Of a stretch of DNA of 64,000 bases, positions 1 through 9,266 are shown one piece after another. The position numbers were made by a program, and so were the translations under genes. Under the pieces are notes generated by a model, which was given only the letters and a program-made list of their open reading frames with translations, was not told the DNA's origin and searched no databases. The number at the start of each line of letters is the position of its first letter. Positions within the stretch are counted from its first letter, which is position 1. Origin of the DNA: Phyllobacterium sophorae (lineage in GTDB: Bacteria; Pseudomonadota; Alphaproteobacteria; Rhizobiales; Rhizobiaceae); assembly GCF_003010965.1 (NCBI RefSeq), contig NZ_PGGM01000002.1, positions 434,001 to 498,000 of the forward strand, read 5' to 3'.

Positions 1-435
1 GCCGGGATCGCCAGCCATAATTTTGTTGTCTGGATCGATGAGAAGGGCAGGCCGCTTTACGAGATCAACGGTGGCGCCGCGAATGCCGATGGGAGTTTCA
101 ATTATTGCGCAATCCGTGGTCCGTTGACTGCCGTGGTCACTGACTATTCAAAACGCGATCTTGTGTACTGTCCCGAGTTTTATGTGCGACCCACGTCTCG
201 TGCGACGCTGCTGATTGAGGGCAGCTATACATCGATCGCCGCACGCTGGCGTGCTGCCGTTGATGTGGCCGCGCGGATAAGGCTTTCGAACTTGCGGTAT
301 TCGTTCCTGATCCAGAACAGCAATTCCGTCGCCACTGCCATTGCCGAAGGGATGGGACTCAGCCCGCCTTCGGCGGCGATTGGCCGGGTCAGGGCGCCTG
401 GAAGCCATCGTCAACTGGTACTCAACCCAACTTAA
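1..435 (+). CDS. C-terminal part of a hypothetical protein, possibly permuted-papain-like
   Basis: The frame is open from the first base of the window to a TAA at 433-435, so the start lies outside. The visible 144 residues contain HNFVVWID and, near the end, SFLIQNSNSVATAIAEGMGL. An asparagine-serine pair of this NSNSV type followed by a short helix occurs in permuted NlpC/P60 and DUF4105-like cysteine amidases, where it helps form the active site. The catalytic Cys and His cannot be assigned here, so the family is only a suggestion. The gene points the same way as the lpiA-acvB pair downstream, with a gap of about 120 bases. Confidence 0.5.
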   Translation, partial: AGIASHNFVVWIDEKGRPLYEINGGAANADGSFNYCAIRGPLTAVVTDYSKRDLVYCPEFYVRPTSRATLLIEGSYTSIAARWRAAVDVAARIRLSNLRYSFLIQNSNSVATAIAEGMGLSPPSAAIGRVRAPGSHRQLVLNPT

Positions 436-557
436 TCAAGAATCGCGCTGGTCATAGGATTGTAACAACAGCGTGTGTAAAATTTGGCCCGCCTTGATGC
501 GTGGAAGTTTAATTTTGTCTCTATTCTGGGCGCAATCCCGCCATTATTACAGCGCTA

Positions 558-3254
558 ATGACGCCTTCCCAAATTCCTGGTGAAATTGGCAACTCCTTTA
601 AATCCGTTTCTTACTTCGGAACAACGCCAATGACGTTCCTTCCTAACCACGACAAGCAAATTCAGAGACTTGAGGCCCGCGCGCAGTCAAGGCTGCCGTG
701 GTGGGGCAAAAAAACCAAATCGGCAATGTTCGCGTTCTTCGGAATTGCTGTCGCCGTTGTCAGCTTGCTCGTCCTAAGTCACCTGTCGAGCGAAATTTCC
801 CTTCACGACGTCAAACGCTCCCTGCATGCCATACCTAATGACGTCCTGCTGACCGCGCTATTCTTCACGATTGTCAGCTTCGCAGCCGTTGCCCTGTATG
901 ATGTCGTTGCGGTCGAAACGATTGCGCCGGGACGGGTGCCATATCACATATCCGCGATGGCGGGCGGTGCCGGGTATGCAATTTCCAATGCGCTGGGGTT
1001 TTCGCTTTTGACGGGCGGTGCGCTTCGATACAGGGTTTACGCTGCGGAAGGCATCGATATCGCTGATATTGGCCGAATTATCGGCACTTCCTGGCTTGCG
1101 ATCTGGTTTGCGTTCACGATCCTGATCGCGGTTGCCCTTGTTATCGATCCAACGAGGATCCCGTGGGTTGTCTCGTTCGGCCCGATGGTGGATCAGGTGA
1201 TCGGCGCCTCAATTCTGGTGGCGGTCGCCGTGCTCTTGTACTGGCTTTCCCGCCGCGAGCGAACCCTGCAGATCGGACGTTTCTCGGTCCGCCTGCCGTC
1301 GTCGCAAGGTGCCTTGCTGCAGGTGTTGGCCGGGCTCGTTGATGTGGCGGCAGCGGCCGCAACACTCTATGTGCTGCTCCCCGCGGGGTCGGTCAACAGT
1401 ATCCCGGCGTTCGCGCTTGTCTATGTCGTCGCGGTGGCTCTTGGCATTGTCAGCCATGCGCCAGGTGGCATCGGTGCATTTGAGGCGACGATCATTGCCG
1501 GTCTGGGGCTCGGTCAGAATCCCGGCGCGATTGCAGCACTGGTGGCATACCGTGCCATCTACACGCTTATTCCCTTCCTGGTGGCGATTGCCGGTTTCGT
1601 GGTCTCCGAGATCCTGCGCAAGCGTCACATCCTTGCCGGCCCGACAATATCGGCAGTGCGAATGTTCGAGCCGCTGATCCCGCCGCTGTCGGCAGGCATT
1701 GCGTTCCTCGGCGGTATCGTTCTCTTGATCTCAGCGGTCATTCCCGATCTGCACCACCGGCTTGAGATGCTCGCGGACGTATTGCCGATGCCGTTTCTGG
1801 AAATGTCGCACCTGGGCGCGAGCTTTGTTGGTGTGGGATTGCTGATCGTGGCACGCGGACTGGCCCGGCGGCTCTGGCGCGCCTGGTTCGTTGCTTTGGT
1901 GCTCTTCAGTCTTGGCGCGATTTTTGCGCTTGCAAAGGGCCTCGCCTGGGAAGAAGCGCTGATGCTGACCCTGATGGCCGGCACGCTGCTGCTGTTTCGC
2001 GATTCATTCTACCGAAAACCGTTGGGTGAGCGTTTCACACTGACTTGGGGCTGGCTGGCAAGTATCGGTACGACGGCATTTGCAGTTCTCTGGCTCGGCT
2101 TCTTTGCCTACCGCCACGTTGAATATGCCAATGAACTCTGGTGGGAGTTTGCCTGGGATGCCCAGGCGTCGCGGTTCCTTCGTGCTTCAGTGCTGGTTCT
2201 GACATTCTTGGCCGCCATTACGATCAATACCGTGATCAATGGGGTTGGCCGGGGCAAGCTGCGTGCTCAGCCTATCCCTGAACGGGTGCCTGATCTGGTT
2301 GCGGCTTCCCCCAGGGCTTCCGATGCGCTCGCCTTGCTTGGTGACAAGCGCTTTCTGATGGATCCCAAGGGCGAAGGCTTTGTTATGTATGCCCGCTCGG
2401 GCGGTAGCCTGGTATCGATGGGAGAGCCCGTAGGCAGCGATGGCGCGGTTTCCGATCTCGCCTGGGCGTTTCGGGGATTGGCCGACCGCACCGGAACGAG
2501 AACGGTATTCTATGGCGTGGGACCGGAGAGATTGCCATTGTTCCTCGACATGGGATTGACCGCGTTGAAACTTGGCGAGGTTGCCCGCGTCGATCTCAGC
2601 GATTTCTCACTGGAAGGTTCCAGGCGGCAGCCGCTCCGTTACGCAGCCCGGCGGCTGGAAAAGGAAGGGATCTCCTTCGAGATCATTTCGAAAGACCAGA
2701 CGCAGGATATTTTGGATGAACTTCGCGGCGTGTCCGACGCCTGGCTGGAAATGAAATCGGGTTCCGAGAAGCGTTTCTCGCTTGGCTCGTTCGAGAACGC
2801 CTACCTTTCAAATTTCGATATCGCCGTCATGCGCAAGGAAGGTACAATCGTCGCATTCGCCAATTTGTGGCGGGGTGCAGACAACCAGGAAATCGCCGTT
2901 GATCTGATGCGACACTTGCCTGACGCATCCAGCGTGATCATGGACGGGCTTTTCGCCAATCTTCTAATGGCTGCAAAAGCGGAAGGATATCGCTGGTTCA
3001 ATCTTGGCGCCGCTCCGCTCTCGGGTCTCTCCGATAGTCATCTGGCTTCGCGATGGAACAGGATCGGCTCTTTCATTTATCGTCGCGGTGCCGAGTTTTA
3101 TCGATTTGATGGCCTTCGTGCTTTCAAGGACAAGTTCGACCCGAAATGGACACCGTACTATCTGATTTGCCCCCCAGGCCTAGCAACGCCTCGTTCACTT
3201 ATTGATGCAACGAATCTTGTGAGCGGCAGCCCCTTCGAGGTGTTTAAACGATGA
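558..3254 (+). CDS. mprF: Bifunctional lysylphosphatidylglycerol synthase/flippase (MprF/LpiA)
   Basis: The 898-residue protein has the full MprF architecture. A long N-terminal part carries many membrane helices (the UPF0104-type flippase half, about residues 50-560). A cytosolic C-terminal half (about 590-890) is of DUF2156/acyltransferase fold, with the family segment FNLGAAPLSGL around 815. MprF proteins transfer lysine from Lys-tRNA to phosphatidylglycerol and flip the product, lowering surface negative charge. In rhizobia the homologue LpiA is acid-induced. The stop overlaps the next start (ATGA), so it forms an operon with acvB, a known rhizobial pairing. The start is uncertain: an internal ATG at 630 is also possible, and neither has a strong ribosome site. 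Confidence 0.93.
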   Translation: MTPSQIPGEIGNSFKSVSYFGTTPMTFLPNHDKQIQRLEARAQSRLPWWGKKTKSAMFAFFGIAVAVVSLLVLSHLSSEISLHDVKRSLHAIPNDVLLTALFFTIVSFAAVALYDVVAVETIAPGRVPYHISAMAGGAGYAISNALGFSLLTGGALRYRVYAAEGIDIADIGRIIGTSWLAIWFAFTILIAVALVIDPTRIPWVVSFGPMVDQVIGASILVAVAVLLYWLSRRERTLQIGRFSVRLPSSQGALLQVLAGLVDVAAAAATLYVLLPAGSVNSIPAFALVYVVAVALGIVSHAPGGIGAFEATIIAGLGLGQNPGAIAALVAYRAIYTLIPFLVAIAGFVVSEILRKRHILAGPTISAVRMFEPLIPPLSAGIAFLGGIVLLISAVIPDLHHRLEMLADVLPMPFLEMSHLGASFVGVGLLIVARGLARRLWRAWFVALVLFSLGAIFALAKGLAWEEALMLTLMAGTLLLFRDSFYRKPLGERFTLTWGWLASIGTTAFAVLWLGFFAYRHVEYANELWWEFAWDAQASRFLRASVLVLTFLAAITINTVINGVGRGKLRAQPIPERVPDLVAASPRASDALALLGDKRFLMDPKGEGFVMYARSGGSLVSMGEPVGSDGAVSDLAWAFRGLADRTGTRTVFYGVGPERLPLFLDMGLTALKLGEVARVDLSDFSLEGSRRQPLRYAARRLEKEGISFEIISKDQTQDILDELRGVSDAWLEMKSGSEKRFSLGSFENAYLSNFDIAVMRKEGTIVAFANLWRGADNQEIAVDLMRHLPDASSVIMDGLFANLLMAAKAEGYRWFNLGAAPLSGLSDSHLASRWNRIGSFIYRRGAEFYRFDGLRAFKDKFDPKWTPYYLICPPGLATPRSLIDATNLVSGSPFEVFKR

Positions 3255-4630
3255 AATTTCTGCGCAGACCCTATCTCGTCATTTTTTCCCTTCTCATTGT
3301 CAGCATCGTCCTTGCCGCAGCCCTTCAACTTCTCCCGCGATTTGGTTTCGGACCGGCGGGGAAGCGAATTCTCGTCTCATCGGAACGATTAAATGACGTG
3401 CCGCTCCTGCAGCCGGATGGCAAGCCGGCCGGCATTGCCATCCTCGTGTCGCAAAAGGGAGGGCCTGGCCCCGACGATGAAGCCATGACGAAGATGCTGC
3501 TTGACCGCAATTTTCTGGTGCTGACGGTTGATCTCGAGAAGTGGCGGAAGGAATTGGATCAGGATACTGGCGAATGCACCTATTTCGTTTCCGACCTCGA
3601 GGGAGTCGCCAAAGAGGCTCAACGGATGATTGCTGTCGATACCTATATGCATCCCGTGGTAGTTGGCATTGGCGAGGGCGGCGTCATATCCTTTGCTTCC
3701 GTTGCCGACGCACCAGCGGCGACGCTGGCGGGCGCCGTGGTCGTCGATCCGTCCGCCGCCCTGAAGACCAAGCTGCCATCCTGCGAAGGTGCTGACTACG
3801 AGACTGTTGCAGGCGAGGGCTTCAGTTATTCCTACGATGCGGATCTGCCTAATCCGGCGACGATTGTCCGGGAAAAGCCTGACATTGACCCCAAGGGCCC
3901 GCCGAGCGCCGGATTCTTTCTGGCGCAGGAAAAGATTGGTGCCACCAAGGTCGAACGTTTCCAAATGGCAGCGGATGCCGCGGTTGATATTGCCAGGGAA
4001 GACGCTTCCACGGAGTCGTTGCCGATAACGGATATTCCGGCCGGCGATGGGCAAGCAAAATATCTGGCCGTTTTCTTTTCCGGAGATGGTGGTTGGCGCG
4101 ATATTGACAAGTCCGTTGGTGATATCATTGCAAAAAAAGGAATTCACGTCGTTGGGGTGGATTCGCTCCGCTATTTCTGGTCGCTGCGTAAACCAGAAGA
4201 CATCGCCAAGGACATTTCAAGGATCGTCGCGAAGGCTGATCCAACGGGCAAATTGCCGGTTGTTTTGCTCGGTTATTCATTCGGTGCAAACACCATACCG
4301 TTTTCCTGGCCCTATCTTTCCAAGCAACTGCAGGATCGCGTCAGCCTTGTTGGCTTGATCGGCACGGAAGAAACCACGCCGTTTCAGGTATCGGTTGGTG
4401 CGTGGCTCGGAATGGGAGGCGACAATGAAGTTGCGCCGGCGGTAGCAAAACTACCGCTGGACAAGGTCTTGTGCGTCTACGGTTCGGAAGAGGACGATAC
4501 TGCCTGTACCGCTCCCGCACTGAGCGCAGTTCAGAAGATCGAGCTGCAGGGCGATCATCACTATGACGAGAAATACGATATGCTGGCGTCCAAGCTCATG
4601 GAGGCGATTTCAGCGCGGCAAGCGAAGTAA
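3251..4630 (+). CDS. acvB: AcvB/VirJ-family periplasmic protein (AtvA)
   Basis: The 459-residue protein has an N-terminal membrane or signal segment (about residues 8-28) and a C-terminal VirJ-like alpha/beta hydrolase domain. That domain shows VFFSGDGGW near 275 and the nucleophile motif GYSFGAN near 342. AcvB/AtvA proteins are encoded with lpiA in rhizobia and agrobacteria. In Agrobacterium, AcvB was reported to be a periplasmic hydrolase of lysyl-phosphatidylglycerol, so synthase and hydrolase appear to be co-transcribed here. The length fits chromosomal AcvB rather than the shorter Ti-plasmid VirJ. Translation is likely coupled to mprF through the 4-base overlap. Confidence 0.9.
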   Translation: MKFLRRPYLVIFSLLIVSIVLAAALQLLPRFGFGPAGKRILVSSERLNDVPLLQPDGKPAGIAILVSQKGGPGPDDEAMTKMLLDRNFLVLTVDLEKWRKELDQDTGECTYFVSDLEGVAKEAQRMIAVDTYMHPVVVGIGEGGVISFASVADAPAATLAGAVVVDPSAALKTKLPSCEGADYETVAGEGFSYSYDADLPNPATIVREKPDIDPKGPPSAGFFLAQEKIGATKVERFQMAADAAVDIAREDASTESLPITDIPAGDGQAKYLAVFFSGDGGWRDIDKSVGDIIAKKGIHVVGVDSLRYFWSLRKPEDIAKDISRIVAKADPTGKLPVVLLGYSFGANTIPFSWPYLSKQLQDRVSLVGLIGTEETTPFQVSVGAWLGMGGDNEVAPAVAKLPLDKVLCVYGSEEDDTACTAPALSAVQKIELQGDHHYDEKYDMLASKLMEAISARQAK

Positions 4631-4640
4631 CGTCCTGACG

Positions 4641-4681
4641 TAGAGCGCTTCCGCTTAAAAAAGCGTCGCGGAAGTGCTCTA
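4641..4681. terminator. Hairpin between convergent genes (terminator or TAGAGC-type repeat)
   Basis: Two 14-base arms (4641-4654 and 4668-4681) are complementary with one mismatch around a 13-base loop. The arms begin and end with TAGAGC/GCTCTA. The hairpin lies just after acvB and before the end of the convergent transporter gene, so it could end transcription from both sides. Hairpins with TAGAGCG ends are common dispersed palindromes in Rhizobiales genomes, so a repeat element is an equal possibility. Confidence 0.6.
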
Positions 4682-4737
4682 TCTCTTTGTTATTACCATT
4701 TCCGGACGGAAAACCGCTTCACCCTTTTCCTGGAAAT

Positions 4738-5730
4738 CTAGGTGGCAGGCTGCGCGTTTTCTATTTGGAGCTTCTTTGCAGCATCGGCATACTTCTGCGC
4801 GATGACGGCGCAGACCATGAGCTGGATCTGATGAAACAGCATGAGCGGTAGCACGATGCTGCCTATGCTCTGCCCGGCAAAGATAACCGTGGCTATTGGA
4901 ATGCCGCTGGCAAGGCTCTTTTTGGAGCCGCAAAAGGTGATGGCTATCTCGTCTTCCTTTGAGAATCCCGCCCAACGACTGCCAAACATCGTAATGGCCA
5001 GGACGACGGCGAGGATTATTACATCGACGACAATCACCACACCGAGATCGCGGATTGAGATCGTGCGCCAAAGGCCCTCGGTCACAGATTCGCTGAAAGC
5101 AAGGTAAACGACCATAAGGATCGATCCTCGATCCACGGGCATGAGCAACTTGCGCTTGGCTCGAATGAATTCGCCGATCCATGGTTGCAGGATCTGACCC
5201 AGAACGAACGGGGCCAACAGCTGAAGGAGGATCGACTTCAACGCATCAAGGGAGAATCCTGCATGACCGCCCGCTGAAAGCAGTATACCGGCGAGCAATG
5301 GCGTCAGGAACATGCCAAAGATATTAGACGCCGATGCGGAGCAGATTGCTGCTGGTACATTGCCGCCGGCGATAGACGTGAAGGCGATTGAAGATTGAAC
5401 CGTTGACGGCAATACACAAAGAAAAAGAACGCCAGCGTAGAGCGCCGGCGGCAGGATGCCCGGTACCAGAACCCCCGCGCAAAGGCCGATCACCGGAAAA
5501 AGTATGAAGGTGGCAGCAAGGATGGTCAGGTGGAGTTTCCAATGGAGGAAACCTTTAATGACTACGTCACGCGACAAGCGCGCGCCGTGCAGGAAAAACA
5601 ACAAGCCGATGGCAACCTTTGTCGCCAAACCGAAATAATCCGCTGCAACGCCGCTGACTGAAAAGAACGAGGCGAGGATCACCGTGGCGATCAGCATGAT
5701 GGTGAAAGTGTCAGGCAGAAAGCGGCGCAT
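4738..5730 (-). CDS. Bile acid:sodium symporter-family (SBF-like) transporter
   Basis: The 330-residue protein is hydrophobic throughout, with about ten membrane helices. It has the SBF-like features FLHGARLSRD near residue 47 and GSKKSLASGIP near 268. Family members are secondary transporters of the BASS fold; this subgroup (YfeH-like, PF13593) has no firmly known substrate. It stands alone, convergent with acvB, and ends near a shared hairpin. The substrate cannot be inferred from context. Confidence 0.85.
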   Translation of the reverse strand: MRRFLPDTFTIMLIATVILASFFSVSGVAADYFGLATKVAIGLLFFLHGARLSRDVVIKGFLHWKLHLTILAATFILFPVIGLCAGVLVPGILPPALYAGVLFLCVLPSTVQSSIAFTSIAGGNVPAAICSASASNIFGMFLTPLLAGILLSAGGHAGFSLDALKSILLQLLAPFVLGQILQPWIGEFIRAKRKLLMPVDRGSILMVVYLAFSESVTEGLWRTISIRDLGVVIVVDVIILAVVLAITMFGSRWAGFSKEDEIAITFCGSKKSLASGIPIATVIFAGQSIGSIVLPLMLFHQIQLMVCAVIAQKYADAAKKLQIENAQPAT

Positions 5731-5913
5731 GGTTCTTTCCAGGACTTATTGCATTTAACCCTCGTCTATCACAGGCTTTGCCCGGCTGGAAACGCACGCT
5801 GCATATCCTAGCCCTCGCTCGAGCTGCTGAACACACACATGCCGCGCCTTTCCCCTTTCAATTCTTCGCTTTCCGGAGATGATCGTGCCGTGAATTTGCA
5901 CGATACTTTTGCC

Positions 5914-6663
5914 CTACTTTGCAATGCTCATTTCAGAGGTTTCCAGGCGCTTATTGCCCAGTATCAACAACTCTTCGAAGTGATTCATGTCATTGAACCT
6001 GCAAAAGGCCGGCGGATGAATTTCAATGACGGGAGCTTCGCGATCGAGCAATTCCAGGCAATCATCGAACAGATCCTGCCATGCAGGTAAGCGGTCATCC
6101 GACAGCCAATCGATGAGGTAGGCGAAGGTAATGTGAAAAACATATGCGTCGTGGTCTGGGTGTCTGTAGCCAAATTGCATTGATAGCGCCTCACGCCAGG
6201 CCCTGATGGTTCGTTCGTCTTCCGGGGCGGCTCCCTTGACCGTAAGTCCTGCTGGCGTGACATCAATCACCTTGATGCGGAATGACCCGGCGCCTTCAAA
6301 TCCCTGCAGGCGTTTCAGATAGAGATCCGTCATCTCATCGATGCCGGTGTCGAGGGGTACATTATCGGGCCAGTAGGGCAGGGCGCGCCGATATTCGATG
6401 ATGCCTTGAAACAGCGTCATGTGGAGGCTGGATACAGGTGTAAAAGTCAGTTTGTTGGCGTCAGGCATCGACATAATGCGGTCGCGCACTTCAAGGACTG
6501 CCCGTTCGGATGCGGACCCATTGATCAGATGGCAGACAACCGTGTTGCCGGGCTCCTGCAGAAAATTGCCGTTCCTGTCATAGCGCGTTCCCAAGTGGCG
6601 AGGAGCGCTGGAGTTGTTACCTGCTGCGTATCGGGCGAGGGATGGTTTGGTGGGCTGGGGCAT
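5914..6663 (-). CDS. DUF1868 / 2H phosphoesterase-like protein
   Basis: The protein carries two H-x-T-x motifs, HMTLFQG and HITFAYL, about 110 residues apart. These are the signature of the 2H phosphoesterase (LigT/cyclic phosphodiesterase) fold, and the overall sequence fits DUF1868. Such enzymes act on 2',3'-cyclic phosphates or 2'-5' linkages; the substrate here is unknown. The start at 6663 (MPQPTKPSL, 249 residues) is preferred over 6735 because the extra 24 residues look non-homologous, but this is not certain. It is divergent from the iron transporter operon. Confidence 0.8.
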   Translation of the reverse strand: MPQPTKPSLARYAAGNNSSAPRHLGTRYDRNGNFLQEPGNTVVCHLINGSASERAVLEVRDRIMSMPDANKLTFTPVSSLHMTLFQGIIEYRRALPYWPDNVPLDTGIDEMTDLYLKRLQGFEGAGSFRIKVIDVTPAGLTVKGAAPEDERTIRAWREALSMQFGYRHPDHDAYVFHITFAYLIDWLSDDRLPAWQDLFDDCLELLDREAPVIEIHPPAFCRFNDMNHFEELLILGNKRLETSEMSIAK

Positions 6664-7002
6664 AAGAAATCCGTCACAGTTGGCGCGTTCATGGGCGGAA
6701 GGATGAAACCGATGCGAATCGCACCGTGGCATCATGGTGGCTCACGAGCTTGACAGCGAGATGAACGGTTGACGCGCCGGCTGCGCACCAGCCTTCACTT
6801 CCTTGAGTATCACTGACTTAATTCTTGTGTAAGTTGACAAATCTTATCATAAATGAGTGTCGAGCATGCTTCGTATCCTGTCACCGCGACTATACAGGTG
6901 CTTCGGATACCAAATCCTCTTGCACGCTTTTTTTGACTTCAAACCTGATTTGCGCGATCAAGAAATGAAAACAGAAAAGTTCGAATCTGGTAACGATTGA
7001 AA
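6664..7002. other. Divergent intergenic region
   Basis: About 340 bases between the DUF1868 gene and fbpC. It should hold the promoters of both units. It is AT-rich around 6820-6990. I could not identify a convincing Fur, RirA or Irr operator by eye. Confidence 0.4.
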
Positions 7003-8070
7003 ATGGACGGAACGGTTGCTTCAAAACCAGCAAATGCAGTGCTGGAACTTAACAACATCTGCAGGCGCTTTGGCATTACCGAGGCGCTGCGCGATGTGTC
7101 CCTTGCGATCGTTCCGGGTGAAATAATCTGTCTGGTGGGGCAGTCGGGTTGCGGAAAGTCTTCCCTCCTGAGAATCATTGCCGGTGTCGATACGCCTGAC
7201 AGTGGCGTGCTGCTGTTAAAGGATGAGGAAATCGCAGGACCCAGTCGATTTGTTGAACCTGAAGCCCGCAACATTGGCTTCGTGTTTCAGGATTATGCAC
7301 TGTTTCCGCATCTGACCGCTGAACAGAATGTTCTCTTCGGGCTCAAGGGGCTGCCAAAAAAGGAAGCCCGCGAACGCGCGGCGGAAATGATTGATCGCGT
7401 TGGCTTGTATCCGCTGATGAAACGCTACCCGCATATGCTCTCTGGCGGTGAGCAGCAGCGCGTTGCACTCGCGCGTGCGTTGGCTCCCAGCCCCAGCATC
7501 CTGCTCATGGACGAACCGTTTTCGAGCCTGGACCGGGGCCTCAGGGAAAAGGTGCGCGATGAAACCCTGACCCTGCTGCGAGCACTTGGAACGACGGTCA
7601 TCATGGTTACGCATGATCCTGAAGAAGCGCTTTCAGCAGGCGACCGGATCGTTCTGATGAGAAAAGGCCAGATCGTGCAGACAGGAACCGGCTATGACCT
7701 CCACGATCGCCCGAATTGTCGCTACGCAGCCGACTTCTTTTGCGCCTTCAACAAGGTTCCCGGCACATACCGGAATGGGCGTATCGAGACGGCGATAGGG
7801 GAATTTTCATGTGAAGCTACACTGGCCGAGGGGAGCGCGGCCATCGCATATATACGTCCACAAGCGATTTCGGTTGGCCAAGACAAAGGACATATCCCGG
7901 GGCGTATTACGGGCCGCCTTTTTCTCGGGGAGGTGGAACAATTGACCGTTCAGGTCGAAGGCTTGTCCGAGCCACTGTTGGTACGCACGATGATGCGGCT
8001 TCCGGCCACTACCAATACCATCTGGCTAACAATTCGGGCCGAAAGCCTTTTGGCATTCAGCGCACACTGA
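7003..8070 (+). CDS. fbpC: Ferric iron ABC transporter, ATP-binding protein
   Basis: The protein of about 355 residues has Walker A GQSGCGKSS, Q-loop FQDYALFPH, signature LSGGEQQRVALARAL and Walker B LLMDEPF, followed by the C-terminal TOBE-like region of the FbpC/PotA class. It energises import of iron by the downstream binding protein and permease. ATG at 7003 is chosen over TTG at 6997. The order ATPase, binding protein, permease differs from the classical fbpABC order but the three genes form one unit. Confidence 0.88.
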   Translation: MDGTVASKPANAVLELNNICRRFGITEALRDVSLAIVPGEIICLVGQSGCGKSSLLRIIAGVDTPDSGVLLLKDEEIAGPSRFVEPEARNIGFVFQDYALFPHLTAEQNVLFGLKGLPKKEARERAAEMIDRVGLYPLMKRYPHMLSGGEQQRVALARALAPSPSILLMDEPFSSLDRGLREKVRDETLTLLRALGTTVIMVTHDPEEALSAGDRIVLMRKGQIVQTGTGYDLHDRPNCRYAADFFCAFNKVPGTYRNGRIETAIGEFSCEATLAEGSAAIAYIRPQAISVGQDKGHIPGRITGRLFLGEVEQLTVQVEGLSEPLLVRTMMRLPATTNTIWLTIRAESLLAFSAH

Positions 8071-8194
8071 ATTTAAACCTGTCGACCTGTTGGTGATCAA
8101 ATCTTTATGATTGGTTGAACCGGTGAAAACTTGACTATTTTACTCTATTATGTTCCAGCACTGCCGTGCTCATTTCAAAGGTAAGGGGGGTCGA

Positions 8195-9217
8195 ATGAAC
8201 AAACTTTCCATCGTTAAATCCATACTGCTTGCAGGATCGGCTGTTTTAGCCGGAGGCACGGCATTCGCCGCTGAAGTCAATATCTATACGACACGGGAGC
8301 CTGGATTGATCCAGCCGCTGCTCGACTCGTTCAAGAGCTCCACAGGTATCGCGGTCAATACCGTTTTCCTGAAGGACGGTCTTGCGGAGCGCGTCGCATC
8401 GGAAGGCGAAAGCTCACCGGCTGATATACTTATGGCCGTAGACGCCGGCAATCTCGTTGACCTTGTAGAAAAAGGTGTCACCCAGCCAGTCACTTCCGCT
8501 GTGCTGACCGAATCGATACCTGCGCAACTGCGTGATCCGCAAGGCAACTGGTTCGCGCTGTCGACACGCGCACGGGTGCTCTATGCGGCGAAGGACCTTG
8601 ACCTCGCATCCTTCAACTATGAAGACCTCGCTGATCCGAAGTGGAAGGGGAAAATTTGCATACGTTCGGGCCAGCACCCCTACAACACTGCGCTTTTTGC
8701 TGACTACATCGCCCATCATGGTGCTGAAGAAACGGAAAAGTGGCTGGCAGGCGTAAAGGCAAATCTCGCACGCAAAGCCGCTGGAGGCGATCGCGACGGC
8801 GCCAAGGATATTCTAGGCGGTATTTGTGATATCGCAATTGCCAACTCTTACTATGTTGGCTTGATGCGTTCGGGCAAGGGCGGTGAGGAACAGGTTGCCT
8901 GGGGCAACGCCATCAAGGTCATTCTGCCGACGTTCAAAGATGGAGGCACGCAGGTCAATATCAGCGGCGCTGCAGTTGCCAAGCATGCGCCTAACAAAGA
9001 AGAAGCCATCAAGCTGCTGGAATATCTCGTTTCCGATGAAGCCCAGAAGATCTATGCTGAGGCGAACTTCGAATACCCGGTAAAGGCCGGAGCAGCGACA
9101 GATCCGATCATTGCCTCACTCGGCAAACTCGAGATCGATCCAACGCCATTGACTGAGGTAGTCAAGCATCGCAAACAGGCGAGCGAATTGGTCGACAAGG
9201 TCGGCTTCGACAATTGA
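8195..9217 (+). CDS. fbpA: Ferric iron ABC transporter, periplasmic binding protein
   Basis: The 340-residue protein starts with a clear signal peptide ending near AGGTAFA-AEVNIYTTREP. The body is of the FbpA/AfuA iron-binding class, including SNTYY-type tyrosine regions such as IANSYYVGLMRSGKGG near residue 215, which supply Fe(III) ligands in this family. ATG 8195 is chosen because AAGGGGGG lies 5-12 bases before it and the signal peptide begins there. It is followed by a hairpin and then by the permease gene. Confidence 0.9.
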   Translation: MNKLSIVKSILLAGSAVLAGGTAFAAEVNIYTTREPGLIQPLLDSFKSSTGIAVNTVFLKDGLAERVASEGESSPADILMAVDAGNLVDLVEKGVTQPVTSAVLTESIPAQLRDPQGNWFALSTRARVLYAAKDLDLASFNYEDLADPKWKGKICIRSGQHPYNTALFADYIAHHGAEETEKWLAGVKANLARKAAGGDRDGAKDILGGICDIAIANSYYVGLMRSGKGGEEQVAWGNAIKVILPTFKDGGTQVNISGAAVAKHAPNKEEAIKLLEYLVSDEAQKIYAEANFEYPVKAGAATDPIIASLGKLEIDPTPLTEVVKHRKQASELVDKVGFDN

Positions 9218-9224
9218 TGACCGG

Positions 9225-9253
9225 AGGGCGCTCGACCGCGGGTGCCCTTTTCT
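9225..9253 (+). terminator. Hairpin between fbpA and fbpB
   Basis: AGGGCGC and GTGCCCT form a 7-pair stem (one G-U) around a 10-base loop and are followed by a T-rich run. It lies between the binding-protein stop and the permease start, so it probably acts as a partial terminator that keeps the binding protein in excess over the membrane subunit. Confidence 0.5.
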
Positions 9254-9266
9254 CTTACGTCCGCAA

